Source: Marinobacterium rhizophilum DSM 18822
Lineage (GTDB): Bacteria; Pseudomonadota; Gammaproteobacteria; Pseudomonadales; Balneatricaceae
Direction: 5' to 3'
NCBI RefSeq assembly: GCF_000378045.1
Contig: NZ_KB899111.1
Location: 1-64,000, forward strand
Length of the DNA: 64,000 bases
In this document: positions 49,304-58,972 of the stretch, in pieces
How positions within the stretch are numbered: position 1 is the stretch's first letter
Layout: each line of letters starts with the position of its first letter
Position numbers and translations under genes: made by a program
The notes under the pieces: model-generated
What the model saw: the letters and a program-made list of their open reading frames with translations, nothing else
Database searches by the model: none
What the model was told of the DNA's origin: nothing

Positions 49304-50506
49304 ATGTTTGAATTACTCGAAAACGTACCACAAAGCGCAATAATCAAGGTTGTCGGTGTTGGCGGTGGCGGCGGTAATGCCGTTCATCACATGCTGAACA
49401 GCGACGTTGACGGTGTCGATTTTATCTGTGCCAACACGGATGCCCAGGCGTTAAGCAACTCCGCTTCACGCTCTGTGCTGCAGATTGGCAATGAGTTAAC
49501 CAAGGGGCTTGGCGCCGGCGCCAACCCGGAAGTCGGTCGTCAGGCGGCGATCGAGGACCGCGAGCGGATCGCCGAAATGATTCGTGGTGCCGATATGGTG
49601 TTCATCACCGCCGGCATGGGCGGTGGCACCGGTACCGGGGCCGCACCCATCGTGGCGGAAGTGGCGCGCGAGCTGGGCATTTTGACCGTGGCGGTCGTGA
49701 CCAAGCCGTTCCCGTTTGAAGGTCGCAAGCGCATGAAGATTGCCGAAGAGGGCATTCGTGAACTGCGTGAGTCGGTCGACTCCCTGATTATCATCCCCAA
49801 TGAAAAGCTGATGCAGGTGCTGGGACGCAACTGCAGTCTGCTGAACGCCTTCAATTCGGCGAATGATGTGCTCAAGGGTGCCGTACAGGGCATCGCGGAC
49901 CTGATCACCCGCCCTGGCATGATCAACGTCGACTTTGCCGACGTGCGTACGGTCATGGCTGAAATGGGCATGGCGATGATGGGCACCGGGATTGCCCGCG
50001 GCGAAGATCGGGCCACGCTGGCGGCAGAAGCGGCTATCAAGAGCCCGTTGCTGGAAGATGTCGATCTGAAGGGCGCCAGCGGCATTCTGGTAAACATTAC
50101 CGCGGGTCTGGACCTGAGCCTGGGCGAATTTACCGAAGTCGGTAACATCGTCGAGGAATATGCGTCCGACAACGCCACTATCGTGGTGGGTACTGTTATC
50201 GATCCCGAAATGACCGACGACCTCAAGGTCACCGTGGTTGCGACGGGGCTGGACAAGCGTGCCGAGGAAATCCGGGTGGTCAGCAACAACAGCAACTACA
50301 AGCCCGATGGTGCCCTGAACATGCAGGAAATCGAACTGCCGACTGTGCTGCGTCGCAAGCGCCAGGAGGCCATGCTGGATGAGCCGGCGGCTCCCGCCGA
50401 TGCAGAAAAACCCTCGCGTGGTTCTTTGCGTCAGGGTGGCAACAACGCGCAGGCTGAATACGGCGCACTGGATATTCCGACATTCCTGCGCCGTCAGGCG
50501 GACTGA
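49304..50506 (+). CDS. ftsZ: Cell division protein FtsZ
   Basis: FtsZ is the tubulin-like GTPase that builds the division ring. The 400-residue product has [17 protein letters not shown], the tubulin signature [10 protein letters not shown], the T7 synergy loop region ([15 protein letters not shown]) and a variable linker. The conserved C-terminal peptide [11 protein letters not shown] binds FtsA and ZipA. A GGAGGAAGGGG ribosome site precedes the ATG; an 87-bp gap separates it from ftsA. Confidence 0.99.
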   Translation: MFELLENVPQSAIIKVVGVGGGGGNAVHHMLNSDVDGVDFICANTDAQALSNSASRSVLQIGNELTKGLGAGANPEVGRQAAIEDRERIAEMIRGADMVFITAGMGGGTGTGAAPIVAEVARELGILTVAVVTKPFPFEGRKRMKIAEEGIRELRESVDSLIIIPNEKLMQVLGRNCSLLNAFNSANDVLKGAVQGIADLITRPGMINVDFADVRTVMAEMGMAMMGTGIARGEDRATLAAEAAIKSPLLEDVDLKGASGILVNITAGLDLSLGEFTEVGNIVEEYASDNATIVVGTVIDPEMTDDLKVTVVATGLDKRAEEIRVVSNNSNYKPDGALNMQEIELPTVLRRKRQEAMLDEPAAPADAEKPSRGSLRQGGNNAQAEYGALDIPTFLRRQAD

Positions 50507-50550
50507 TGCGGCGTATTCGGGTGAGAGGGCGGGCATGCCGCGCCGGGTGC

Positions 50551-50612
50551 TGCCGGCCGGGCCGGGCCAGGCCGGACCTAGCCGCGCCGGACCTGGCCAG
50601 GCCGGACCTGGT
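50551..50612 (+). repeat. GC-rich direct repeats between ftsZ and lpxC
   Basis: GGCCAGGCCGGACCT occurs at 50565-50579 and again at 50595-50609, 30 bp apart, with a partial copy (GCGCCGGACCT) at 50584-50594. The stretch is almost pure G+C and partly self-complementary. Its role is unknown. Confidence 0.7.
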
Positions 50613-50681
50613 TTGCTTCGCTCGACTCACCTTTGATACTATTCGCCGCCTCTGCGGGCGGAACCTGGTGTGACTACGAGC

Positions 50682-51596
50682 ATGATCAGACAGCGTACTT
50701 TGAAGAACAGCATCAAGGCGACGGGGATCGGGCTGCACACCGGACAGAAAGTGTACCTGACACTCAAGCCCGCACCGGTGGATACGGGTATCGTTTTTCG
50801 GCGGGTCGATCTGGACCCTGTCGTGGAGATCCCGGCTCGAGCCGAGCTGGTGGTGGATACCACGCTGTCGAGTAACCTGTCAGCTGGCGGTGCCCGGGTG
50901 GCAACTGTCGAGCATCTGATGTCGGCTCTGGCGGGGCTTGGCATCGACAACGCCTATGTGGAGCTGAGTGCCGAAGAAGTGCCGATCATGGATGGCAGTG
51001 CTGCGCCCTTTGTATTCCTGATCCAGTCCGCTGGCATTCAGGAGCAGGAAGCGCCCAAGCAGTTTATCCGTATCACGCGCGAGATCAGTTTTACCGCCGA
51101 CGACAAGGTAGCGACCTTCAAGCCATTTGACGGCTTCAAGGTGGGTTTTACCATCGAATTCGATCATCCCGCCTTCAGTGATCGCGACATGGAGGCCTGT
51201 CTGGATTTTTCCAGCACCAACTTCGTGCGTGAAGTCAGCCGGGCCCGTACCTTCGGTTTTATGCGCGATATCGAGTACCTGCGTTCGAAGAACCTGGTCC
51301 TGGGGGGCAGTTTCGACAATGCGATTGTGGTGGATGACCACCGTATTCTGAACACCGAGGGATTGCGTTACGAGGACGAGTTCGTCAAGCACAAGATTCT
51401 GGACGCGGTAGGGGATCTTTACCTGGCAGGCAAAAGCCTGATCGGTGAGTTTATCGGTCACAAGTCCGGTCATTATTTGAACAATATGTTGGTGCGCAAA
51501 CTGCTGGAAACCAAGGATGCCTGGGAACTCGTGACCTTCGAAGAGGACGATGCCAAGGCGCCGATCGCCTTCGTCAAGGCCACCCAAACCGTCTGA
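50682..51596 (+). CDS. lpxC: UDP-3-O-acyl-GlcNAc deacetylase
   Basis: LpxC is the zinc enzyme of the committed step of lipid A synthesis. The 304-residue product begins [21 protein letters not shown]. Zinc-site and catalytic motifs are [36 protein letters not shown], and [15 protein letters not shown], followed by [11 protein letters not shown]. The ATG at 50682 gives the standard N terminus; a GTG four codons upstream is possible. It closes the dcw cluster and is followed by a strong terminator. Confidence 0.98.
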   Translation: MIRQRTLKNSIKATGIGLHTGQKVYLTLKPAPVDTGIVFRRVDLDPVVEIPARAELVVDTTLSSNLSAGGARVATVEHLMSALAGLGIDNAYVELSAEEVPIMDGSAAPFVFLIQSAGIQEQEAPKQFIRITREISFTADDKVATFKPFDGFKVGFTIEFDHPAFSDRDMEACLDFSSTNFVREVSRARTFGFMRDIEYLRSKNLVLGGSFDNAIVVDDHRILNTEGLRYEDEFVKHKILDAVGDLYLAGKSLIGEFIGHKSGHYLNNMLVRKLLETKDAWELVTFEEDDAKAPIAFVKATQTV

Positions 51597-51625
51597 TTTG
51601 TATGCAGTCTCATTGATCTTTGTGC

Positions 51626-51655
51626 AATCAGGCCGGGCGTTTGCCCGGCCTGATT
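51626..51655 (+). terminator. Terminator after lpxC
   Basis: A perfect 13-bp stem (51626-51638 with 51643-51655, AATCAGGCCGGGC/GCCCGGCCTGATT) has a GTTT loop. The T-run after it is poor (GCGTT), so release may be partial. It marks the end of the dcw cluster. Confidence 0.7.
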
Positions 51656-51801
51656 GCGTTCAGGCGGACGGGTTTCTGTCATGCCGGAAAATAATTACGT
51701 TTAAAATTCTACTCGGCGCCCCAATATGGGTAGAATGTCGAGTTGTTTTTTCGTGGCACGCGCGTAAAAGTCTTTGTATTCAACTGGTTGAAATTCGGAT
51801 T

Positions 51802-54570
51802 ATGCTGACATCACTATTGAAGAAGGTTTTCGGGAGCAAGAACGACCGGGAACTCAAGCGCATGGGCAAGATCGTCGAACAAATCAACGCGCTTGAGCCC
51901 GAAATAGAAAAGCTCAGTGACGAGGCGCTGCGCGGACAAACCGCTGCTTTTCGGCAGCGCCTTGAGCAGGGCGAAACGCTCGATTCGCTGCTGCCGGAAG
52001 CCTTTGCCGTGGTACGCGAAGTCTCCAAGCGTACTTTGGGGCTGCGCCACTTCGATGTGCAGATGGTCGGTGGTATCGCCCTGCATGAAGGCAAAGTCGC
52101 CGAAATGCGCACCGGTGAAGGTAAAACCCTGGTGGCAACGCTGGCGGTTTACCTCAATGCGCTCGATGGCGAGGGCGTGCACGTGGTTACCGTCAATGAC
52201 TACCTGGCACGGCGCGATGCGGACTGGATGCGCCCGCTCTATGAAGGACTGGGTCTGAGTGTCGGTGTGGTGCTGTCGGGTCAGGATCAGCAGGTCAAGC
52301 GTGCGGCCTACGCGAGCGACATCACCTACGGCACCAACAATGAATTCGGCTTTGACTACCTGCGCGACAATATGGCCTTCAGCCTGGCCGACAAGGTACA
52401 GCGCGCGTTCAATTTCGCCGTGGTCGATGAGGTTGACTCCATCCTGATCGACGAGGCCCGTACTCCGCTGATTATCTCTGGTCCCGCCGAAGACAGCTCA
52501 GCGATGTACCGCAAGATCAATACCCTGATACCCGAGCTCAAGCGCTTTGAAGGCGAGATCGATCCCAAGGACGATACGCAGGTTATCAACGAGCACTTCG
52601 TGGTCGACGAGAAAAACCGCAGCGTTGAGTTGACCGAAGCCGGCCATCAGCGGGTTGAGGAAATATTGGTCAGCAACGGTCTGCTGGGTGAGGGTGAAAG
52701 CCTCTATGCGCCGAGCAACCTGAGCCTGCTGCACCATGTGCTGGCGGCGCTGCGGGCGCACAACCTGTTTCAGCGCGATATTGATTACATCGTGCAGGAC
52801 AATCAGGTCGTGATCGTCGACGAGCACACCGGGCGCATCATGCCGGGGCGGCGCTGGTCCGAAGGGTTGCACCAGGCGGTTGAAGCGAAGGAGGGTGTTC
52901 AGGTTCAGCTTGAAAGCCAGACCCTGGCCTCCACGACTTTCCAGAATTACTTCCGCCTGTACAGCAAGTTGTCCGGCATGACCGGCACCGCCGATACAGA
53001 GGCTTTCGAGCTGCGCCAGATTTACGGCCTCGATGTGGTCGTTATTCCGACCAACCGAGCAGTCTCCCGGGTGGACCAGAACGATATCGTCTTCCTGACC
53101 ATGGAAGAGAAGTACGAAGCCATTATCGACGAGATCAAGTCGTGCCAGGAAAAAGGCCAGCCGGTGCTGGTGGGTACGGCTTCGATCGAGTCCTCGGAGC
53201 TGATCTCGACCCTGCTCAACAAGCAGCACCTCAAGCACAGCGTGCTCAATGCCAAGAACCATGTCATGGAAGCCGGCATCATTGCCGATGCCGGGCGCCC
53301 GGGCGCCGTGACGATCGCCACCAACATGGCGGGGCGTGGTACCGATATCATGCTCGGTGGCAAGCTGGAGGCGGAACTCGCTGCGCTGGACAACCCGACC
53401 GACGAGCAAGTGGCGGCGGCGAAGGCAGCCTGGCAGGCGCGTCACGACCAGGTGGTAGCGGCGGGCGGCCTGCACATTCTGGGCACCGAACGCCACGAGT
53501 CGCGTCGTATCGACAACCAGCTGCGTGGTCGCGCCGGTCGCCAGGGTGATCCGGGGTCGTCGCGCTTCTTCCTGTCGCTGGAAGATGACCTGATGCGTAT
53601 TTTTGCTTCCGAGCGGGTACGCCAGTTCATGCAGGCGCTGGGCATGGAGCGGGGAGAGGCTATCGAGCACAAAATGGTCAGCAATGCCATTGAGAAGGCA
53701 CAGCGCAAGGTGGAAGGCCGCAACTTCGATATCCGCAAATCGCTGCTCGAATACGATGATGTGGCAAACGACCAGCGCAGCGTAATCTACCGTCAGCGCA
53801 ATGAACTGATGGCCAGTGACGATATCTCCGATATCGTGGCAGAAGTGCGCGCTGAAGTGGTTGATAACGCCATCAGCGAATACATCGCGCCGCAAAGCCT
53901 TGCCGAACAGTGGGATATCGAGGGGCTGGAGAAGGCCCTGCAAGCCGAATTTGCCATAGAGCTGCCGTTGCAGCAGTGGCTGGACGAAGACGACAGCCTG
54001 CATGAAGAGGGCCTGCGCGAGAAAATCACCTCTGCCATCAGCGAAAGCTATGCGCAGAAGGAGGCGCTGGTGGGGGCAGAGGGTATGCGCACCTTTGAGA
54101 AGCAGGTCATGCTGCAGGTACTCGACACTCTGTGGAAGGAGCACCTGCAAACCATGGATCAGCTGCGCCAGGGTATTCATCTGCGCGGTTATGCGCAGAA
54201 AAACCCGAAGCAGGAGTACAAGCGCGAAGCCTTCCAGCTGTTCCAGGAGCTGCTTGAGAATATCAAGCGCGACCTGATCAAGGTGCTGAGCCATGTACAG
54301 GTGCGCCAGCCTGAAGAGGTCGAGGTTGTCGAGCAGAAGCGCCGCGAGCAGGCAGAGCGTCAGCAGATGAACTATCAGCATGATGCGAGCAGCGCCATGC
54401 ATGAGGAGGCGGAATCTCAGGCGGCGGCGCAAGACACCCGCGCCGTGGCACAGGGTGATGATGCCCAGGTTGAGACCTTTGTGCGTGAAGCGCCCAAGGT
54501 CGGACGCAATGATCCCTGCCCCTGCGGTTCGGGCAAAAAGTACAAGCAGTGTCACGGTCAATTAAGCTAA
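51802..54570 (+). CDS. secA: Preprotein translocase ATPase SecA
   Basis: SecA drives protein export through SecYEG. The 922-residue product starts [20 protein letters not shown]. It has Walker [14 protein letters not shown], the DEAD-like [22 protein letters not shown] (in part), a preprotein cross-linking domain, the second nucleotide fold ([41 protein letters not shown] in part) and the C-terminal zinc site [18 protein letters not shown] for SecB and ribosome binding. An in-frame opening to 51550 includes the lpxC end and has no homology. No secM-like gene is seen upstream. Confidence 0.98.
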   Translation: MLTSLLKKVFGSKNDRELKRMGKIVEQINALEPEIEKLSDEALRGQTAAFRQRLEQGETLDSLLPEAFAVVREVSKRTLGLRHFDVQMVGGIALHEGKVAEMRTGEGKTLVATLAVYLNALDGEGVHVVTVNDYLARRDADWMRPLYEGLGLSVGVVLSGQDQQVKRAAYASDITYGTNNEFGFDYLRDNMAFSLADKVQRAFNFAVVDEVDSILIDEARTPLIISGPAEDSSAMYRKINTLIPELKRFEGEIDPKDDTQVINEHFVVDEKNRSVELTEAGHQRVEEILVSNGLLGEGESLYAPSNLSLLHHVLAALRAHNLFQRDIDYIVQDNQVVIVDEHTGRIMPGRRWSEGLHQAVEAKEGVQVQLESQTLASTTFQNYFRLYSKLSGMTGTADTEAFELRQIYGLDVVVIPTNRAVSRVDQNDIVFLTMEEKYEAIIDEIKSCQEKGQPVLVGTASIESSELISTLLNKQHLKHSVLNAKNHVMEAGIIADAGRPGAVTIATNMAGRGTDIMLGGKLEAELAALDNPTDEQVAAAKAAWQARHDQVVAAGGLHILGTERHESRRIDNQLRGRAGRQGDPGSSRFFLSLEDDLMRIFASERVRQFMQALGMERGEAIEHKMVSNAIEKAQRKVEGRNFDIRKSLLEYDDVANDQRSVIYRQRNELMASDDISDIVAEVRAEVVDNAISEYIAPQSLAEQWDIEGLEKALQAEFAIELPLQQWLDEDDSLHEEGLREKITSAISESYAQKEALVGAEGMRTFEKQVMLQVLDTLWKEHLQTMDQLRQGIHLRGYAQKNPKQEYKREAFQLFQELLENIKRDLIKVLSHVQVRQPEEVEVVEQKRREQAERQQMNYQHDASSAMHEEAESQAAAQDTRAVAQGDDAQVETFVREAPKVGRNDPCPCGSGKKYKQCHGQLS

Positions 54571-54653
54571 GGCCGCTGGCAGCAGGCGGTACCCGGCTGA
54601 GGTTTCAGCCCCGTGGTACTGCCCGGGCGGCATCTATTGAGGATTAAAAGGTT

Positions 54654-55868
54654 ATGGCTGTAGGTCCCGGAACCTTACCCGTACTGCACCCGATCAGGGG
54701 CATGCGTATTGGCACCGCTTCGGCGGGCATCAAAAAACCAGGTCGCAGGGATCTGGTCGTGATGGAGCTGTGCGAGGGCGCCACCGTTGCCGGCGTCTTT
54801 ACCCTCAATGCATTTTGTGCCGCACCGGTGCAGATTGCCAAACGCCATCTGGCCTGTGCGCCGCGTTACCTGCTGACCAATACCGGTAATGCCAACGCCG
54901 GTACCGGCGCCGAGGGCATGCAGGATGCGACCCAGTGCTGCGCGGCACTGGCGCAGCTGGTGTCCGAGCCGATTGAGCGGGTACTGCCGTTTTCAACCGG
55001 TGTCATCGGTGAAAAGCTGCCGGTCGACAAGATCGTAGAAACCTTGCCGGCGGCACTGGACGCTCTGGATGAAAACGGCTGGGAAGACGCGGCCAGCGGT
55101 ATTATGACCACTGATACGCGGCCCAAGGCGGCCTCGTGCCAGTTCGAATACCAGGGCAAAACCGTGAGCCTGACCGGTATTTCCAAGGGTGCCGGCATGA
55201 TCATGCCAAATATGGCTACCATGCTGGCCTATATAGGCACGGATGCTGGCGTAGCCGCACCCCTGCTGCAGCGGATTCTTGCAGCCGCAGCCGACAAGTC
55301 GTTTAACCGCATTACCATTGATGGCGATACCTCGACCAACGACAGCTGCATGCTGATCGCGACGGGGCAGAGCGGTGTCGTTGTCAATGAGGATGATGCA
55401 GAGTTGCTGGCGCAGTTCACCTCGGCGGTGGAGTCGGTATTGCTGGAGTTGTCCCATGCCATCGTGCGCGATGGTGAGGGGGCGACCAAGTTTGTCACTG
55501 TGCAGGTAGAGGGTGCGCGCACCAGCGCCGAAGCATTGCAGACCGCCTATACCATCGCGCATTCGCCGCTGGTGAAAACGGCACTCTTTGCCAGTGATCC
55601 AAACTGGGGCCGTATTCTGGCAGCCGTTGGCCGCGCGGGTATCCAGGACCTCGATCTTGATGCGCTGCGCCTTTACCTGGGCGATGTGTGCATTGTCGAG
55701 AATGGCGGTCGCTCCCCAGGCTACACCGAAGCTGCCGGGCAGCGCGTCATGCAGCAGGAGGATATCCTGATCCGCGTGGTGCTGGACCGGGGGGATGCAT
55801 GTGAAACCGTCTGGACGACGGACTTCTCTGAAGAGTATGTACGTATCAATGCGGATTACCGCAGCTAA
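54654..55868 (+). CDS. argJ: Bifunctional ornithine acetyltransferase / N-acetylglutamate synthase
   Basis: ArgJ recycles the acetyl group from N-acetylornithine to glutamate in arginine synthesis. The precursor cuts itself before a conserved threonine, seen here at about residue 189 in KGAGMIMPNMATMLAYIGTDA. Other signatures are FTLNAFCAAPV, LTNTGNANAGTGAEG, TIDGDTSTNDS and SDPNWGRILAAVGRAGI. The 404-residue length is normal. A GAGGATTAAAAG site precedes the ATG. Whether it also makes acetylglutamate from acetyl-CoA cannot be told from sequence. Confidence 0.97.
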   Translation: MAVGPGTLPVLHPIRGMRIGTASAGIKKPGRRDLVVMELCEGATVAGVFTLNAFCAAPVQIAKRHLACAPRYLLTNTGNANAGTGAEGMQDATQCCAALAQLVSEPIERVLPFSTGVIGEKLPVDKIVETLPAALDALDENGWEDAASGIMTTDTRPKAASCQFEYQGKTVSLTGISKGAGMIMPNMATMLAYIGTDAGVAAPLLQRILAAAADKSFNRITIDGDTSTNDSCMLIATGQSGVVVNEDDAELLAQFTSAVESVLLELSHAIVRDGEGATKFVTVQVEGARTSAEALQTAYTIAHSPLVKTALFASDPNWGRILAAVGRAGIQDLDLDALRLYLGDVCIVENGGRSPGYTEAAGQRVMQQEDILIRVVLDRGDACETVWTTDFSEEYVRINADYRS

Positions 55869-55939
55869 CTCCTGACCATCGTGTGCCGGGTTGCCCGTCC
55901 TGGGGCGCCTGGCACGCGTGTATCTCGAAGACTTCCTGC

Positions 55940-56890
55940 ATGAGCAATACAAAACATCGACTGATTCACGTTGCCGCTGCCGTTATCCTGGACCGGGACA
56001 AGCGCGTTCTGCTGGCCCGCAGGCCCGATGACAAGCACCAGGGCGGGCTCTGGGAGTTCCCCGGGGGCAAGGTCGAGGCCGGTGAGGCGGTGCCTGATGC
56101 GCTGGATCGCGAACTGCATGAAGAGCTGGGTATTCGTGTACGTGGCGCGCGCCCGCTGATTCAAATACCGCACCACTATGCCGACAAGTCGGTACTGCTG
56201 GACGTGTTTGTCGTGGATCAGTTTGACGGTGAGGCCCACGGGCGCGAAGGTCAGCCGGTGCGCTGGGTGAGTCTGGATGAGCTGTCCGGTTACCGTTTTC
56301 CGGCCGCCAACCAGCCTATTCTGGCGGCCGCGAGACTGCCCGCCCGCATGTTGATTACCGGCGAAGCGGCGGATATGGCACAGTACCTTGCGTGCACGCA
56401 GCGTGCGCTGGCGCTCGGGCTGCGCTGGGTAATGCTGCGGGCGCCGGCACTATCGGAATCCGACTTTTGCGACCTGTACCGGCAGCTGTTGCCCCTGTGT
56501 GATGCTGCCGGCGCCACGCTTGCCGTGAATTGCGAGCTGGCGCTGGCGAACAGTCTCGGGGCTCGTGCATTGCACCTCAATCGTCATCGATTGGCGCGTC
56601 TGGATGCACGAGACGCCTTTCAGGGGGAGTGGCTCAGCGCATCCTGTCATGACGACTCCGAACTGGCACGTGCGGCTGCGCTGGGGCTGGATTTCGTGAC
56701 GCTGTCTCCGCTTGCGCCGACGCGCTCACACCCCCAAGCCACGTCACTTGGCTGGCCGGGGTTTGCGCGTCTGTGCAGCGATGCGACGCTACCAGTGTAT
56801 GCGCTGGGCGGATTGGGCGAAAGTGATCTGGGCGATGCCTGGGTCCATGGGGCCCAGGGCGTGGCGGCCATCAGCGCCTGGTGGGGCTGA
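55940..56890 (+). CDS. Nudix hydrolase fused to a ThiE/TenI-like domain
   Basis: The 316-residue protein has an N-terminal MutT-type Nudix domain (1-135) with a complete Nudix box: Gly-Gly-Lys-Val-Glu at 37 on, then RELHEELGI. It probably removes oxidised nucleotides such as 8-oxo-dGTP. The C-terminal part (about 140-316) resembles thiamine phosphate synthase/TenI: GARALHLNRHRLA, DFVTLSPLAPTRSHP and LPVYALGGLGESDL. The phosphate-binding region is partly kept. The fusion is common in pseudomonads downstream of argJ; the role of the second domain is unknown. Confidence 0.92.
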   Translation: MSNTKHRLIHVAAAVILDRDKRVLLARRPDDKHQGGLWEFPGGKVEAGEAVPDALDRELHEELGIRVRGARPLIQIPHHYADKSVLLDVFVVDQFDGEAHGREGQPVRWVSLDELSGYRFPAANQPILAAARLPARMLITGEAADMAQYLACTQRALALGLRWVMLRAPALSESDFCDLYRQLLPLCDAAGATLAVNCELALANSLGARALHLNRHRLARLDARDAFQGEWLSASCHDDSELARAAALGLDFVTLSPLAPTRSHPQATSLGWPGFARLCSDATLPVYALGGLGESDLGDAWVHGAQGVAAISAWWG

Positions 56891-56924
56891 GCCGGTCGGA
56901 CAGCTTCTTACCTGATACCGCTTT

Positions 56925-57167
56925 TCAGTGCCGCGTAGGCGTATGCGGGCGTTCGTCGTCATCCATGCCTGTACTGTAATCATCCTCCGATGGCGCCGTA
57001 GGGATGCGGTACTCTTCATTTGCCCAGGTGCCCAGATCAATCAGCTTGCAGCGTTCGCTGCAGAAGGGGCGGTAGCTGTTGGCGGGGCTCCATTCGCTGG
57101 GCTTGCCGCACTGCGGGCACTTGATGGTCTTTGTCTTGCTGCTGGTCTTGGTCTGGCTGGTAGTCAT
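56925..57167 (-). CDS. yacG: DNA gyrase inhibitor YacG
   Basis: YacG is a small zinc protein that binds GyrB and inhibits gyrase in E. coli. The four zinc cysteines lie in [12 protein letters not shown] and [24 protein letters not shown] (in part). The product has 80 residues with a Thr/Lys-rich N-terminal extension and an acidic tail. It overlaps coaE by 4 nt; this coaE-yacG pair sits next to pilDCB, as in pseudomonads. Confidence 0.96.
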   Translation of the reverse strand: MTTSQTKTSSKTKTIKCPQCGKPSEWSPANSYRPFCSERCKLIDLGTWANEEYRIPTAPSEDDYSTGMDDDERPHTPTRH

Positions 57168-57772
57168 GAATCTCTCAGGTCTTGCGCCAGCTGCAGTAAG
57201 GTCTGATGTAACTGCAGGGTGGCGGTGCGCAGGGATTGAAGGTTGCCTGAATTGTCGATGATGCTGTCGGCTCTGGCAAGTCTGGATTGGCGGTCGATTT
57301 GCGCCGCCATGATGCGCTTTACCTGATCCGGGCTGTTCTGATCACGCTCGACGGTACGTTGCAGCTGGGTCTCCTCAGGTACGTCCACCACGATGACGTG
57401 ATTCACCAGGCTGTGCTGATCGGTCTCAAGTAACAGCGGTGATACCAGCAGGCTGTAGGGCGACGTTGCGGCGTGCAGCGATGCCTGGATACGCTCCCGG
57501 ATCAGCGGGTGCAGCAGCGCTTCCAGCCACAGGCGGGCCTTCGGGTCAGCGAACACGATTTGGCGCAGCTGGGTCCGGTCCAGCGTGCCATCGGGCAGCA
57601 GTATGTCCGTGCCAAAATGCTGAGCGATCTGCGCCAGCGCAGGTTCTCCCGGCAAGACAACGTCCCGCGCAACCTGATCGGCATCAACCGCAACGATGCC
57701 TTGCTCCTGCAGCAGATTGGCGACAGCGCTTTTGCCACTGCCGATGCCGCCGGTCAAACCCGCAACAAACAT
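57164..57772 (-). CDS. coaE: Dephospho-CoA kinase
   Basis: CoaE phosphorylates dephospho-CoA in the last step of coenzyme A synthesis. The 202-residue product begins [21 protein letters not shown] with the P-loop. It has [14 protein letters not shown] (substrate Asp), [19 protein letters not shown] and a helical lid ending in [24 protein letters not shown] (in part). It is placed between yacG and pilD on the same strand, with a gap of about 200 bp to pilD. Confidence 0.97.
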   Translation of the reverse strand: MFVAGLTGGIGSGKSAVANLLQEQGIVAVDADQVARDVVLPGEPALAQIAQHFGTDILLPDGTLDRTQLRQIVFADPKARLWLEALLHPLIRERIQASLHAATSPYSLLVSPLLLETDQHSLVNHVIVVDVPEETQLQRTVERDQNSPDQVKRIMAAQIDRQSRLARADSIIDNSGNLQSLRTATLQLHQTLLQLAQDLRDS

Positions 57773-57971
57773 GCTTAATATCTCCTGCTGCTTTCAGCGA
57801 GACCGATGAACGAGTGTACTGTTGCAGCCTATATGAACCTTATAATGGCCTCTTTTTTCCGTCATCCTGGGTTGTTCGTTGTCGCCATAGCCCTACTATG
57901 ACTCCGCCTCACGCCTTGACTGGCGAAAAAATGAGCGCGTTCTAAAACATCACCAAGAGTGCAACAGTACA

Positions 57972-58838
57972 CTAGATGCTGAACAGCTGCAGATAGGCTT
58001 CGGTAATCGGACGGCCCCAGATAATGGCGACCCAGCCTGCGATAGCAAGGTAGGGTCCAAAGGGCAGGGGATTGGCGACCTGGTGCTTGCGCAGCAGTAT
58101 GAGCGCCATTGCGAGCAGAATGCCCACAACCGAGGATAGCAGGATGATCAGTGGCAGCTGTTCAACGCCGCACCAGGCGCCGAGCGCCGCCAGCAGCTTG
58201 AAGTCGCCATAGCCCATGCCTTCCTTGCCGGTCATGAGCTTGAACAGCCAGTAGATGGACCAGAGCGCCAGGTAGCCGACCACAGCACCCCAGAGGGCGG
58301 ATTCCAGGGTCGTAAAGAGCGTGAAGCTGTTTATGATGAGCCCAAGCCAGATGAGCGGCAGTGTTATGCGATCCGGCAGCAGTTGGTGATCAACGTCAAT
58401 GAACGTCAGTACAATCAGGGCCCAGCTTAATGCGACCAGGCTGAAGCCCGTGGAGTTGAAGCCGAAATGCCAGATGACATAGCTGCTGACCAGGGCGGTG
58501 AGCAGCTCGACCATCGGGTAACGTATCGATATCGGTGCTGAACAGGCCGAGCATTTGCCCCCTAATGCCAGGTAGCTTATCAGCGGAATGTTCTCGTACC
58601 AGCGGATACGATGCTGGCAATGGGGGCAGCGCGATGCCGGTACGGCCAGGTTGAAAGCCTCGCTGGCCGGCTCCTCGCTATGTGAGCCTGTATCTGTCGC
58701 CATGGCTTGCCACTCCCGCTCCATCATCAGGGGCAGGCGGTGAATAACCACATTCAGGAAGCTGCCTACGAGCAGCGCCACCACAAAGGTAAAAACGATC
58801 GCAATCAGCGGGGCGTCTGCCATAAATTCGAAATACAT
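57972..58838 (-). CDS. pilD: Type IV prepilin leader peptidase
   Basis: PilD cuts and N-methylates prepilins at the inner membrane. The 288-residue protein has about eight membrane segments. The N-terminal zinc-type cysteines are in SRCPHCQHRIRWYENIPLISYL and GKCSACSAPIS. The two catalytic aspartates lie in VDHQLLPDRITLPLIW and GYGDFKLLAALGA. An in-frame Met at 58823 (MADAPLIAI) is an alternative start. A REP-like element separates it from pilC. Confidence 0.96.
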   Translation of the reverse strand: MYFEFMADAPLIAIVFTFVVALLVGSFLNVVIHRLPLMMEREWQAMATDTGSHSEEPASEAFNLAVPASRCPHCQHRIRWYENIPLISYLALGGKCSACSAPISIRYPMVELLTALVSSYVIWHFGFNSTGFSLVALSWALIVLTFIDVDHQLLPDRITLPLIWLGLIINSFTLFTTLESALWGAVVGYLALWSIYWLFKLMTGKEGMGYGDFKLLAALGAWCGVEQLPLIILLSSVVGILLAMALILLRKHQVANPLPFGPYLAIAGWVAIIWGRPITEAYLQLFSI

Positions 58839-58895
58839 GTATTGATTCAGTCTGGGGTCGAGATTGTTGGATGGTGACGGCAGGCTGCGGTTCGT

Positions 58896-58967
58896 TGTGG
58901 GAGCCCGGTCTTCGGGCGAGCCCGAAGGTGTCGAAAGCTTTATTCGCCCATAGAGAGCGCTCCCACA
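58896..58967. repeat. REP-like palindromic element between pilC and pilD
   Basis: A 72-bp imperfect palindrome is bounded by TGTGGGAGC and GCTCCCACA and contains inner hairpins (CGGTCTTCGGGCGAGCCCGAAG region). The ends resemble the TGTGGGAGC ends of repetitive extragenic palindromes in pseudomonads. A second, shorter TCTCCTACA follows at 58970. Only one copy is present in the window. Confidence 0.65.
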
Positions 58968-58972
58968 GTCTC

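Noticed and set aside
51597-51801. secM-like arrest peptide upstream of secA
   Set aside because: The gap holds the lpxC terminator and no short open frame with a signal sequence and an arrest motif.
52498-54561. Open frame of 687 codons antisense to secA
   Set aside because: secA on the plus strand is unmistakable. The antisense frame is a by-product of GC-rich codon use, with no ribosome site or family motif.
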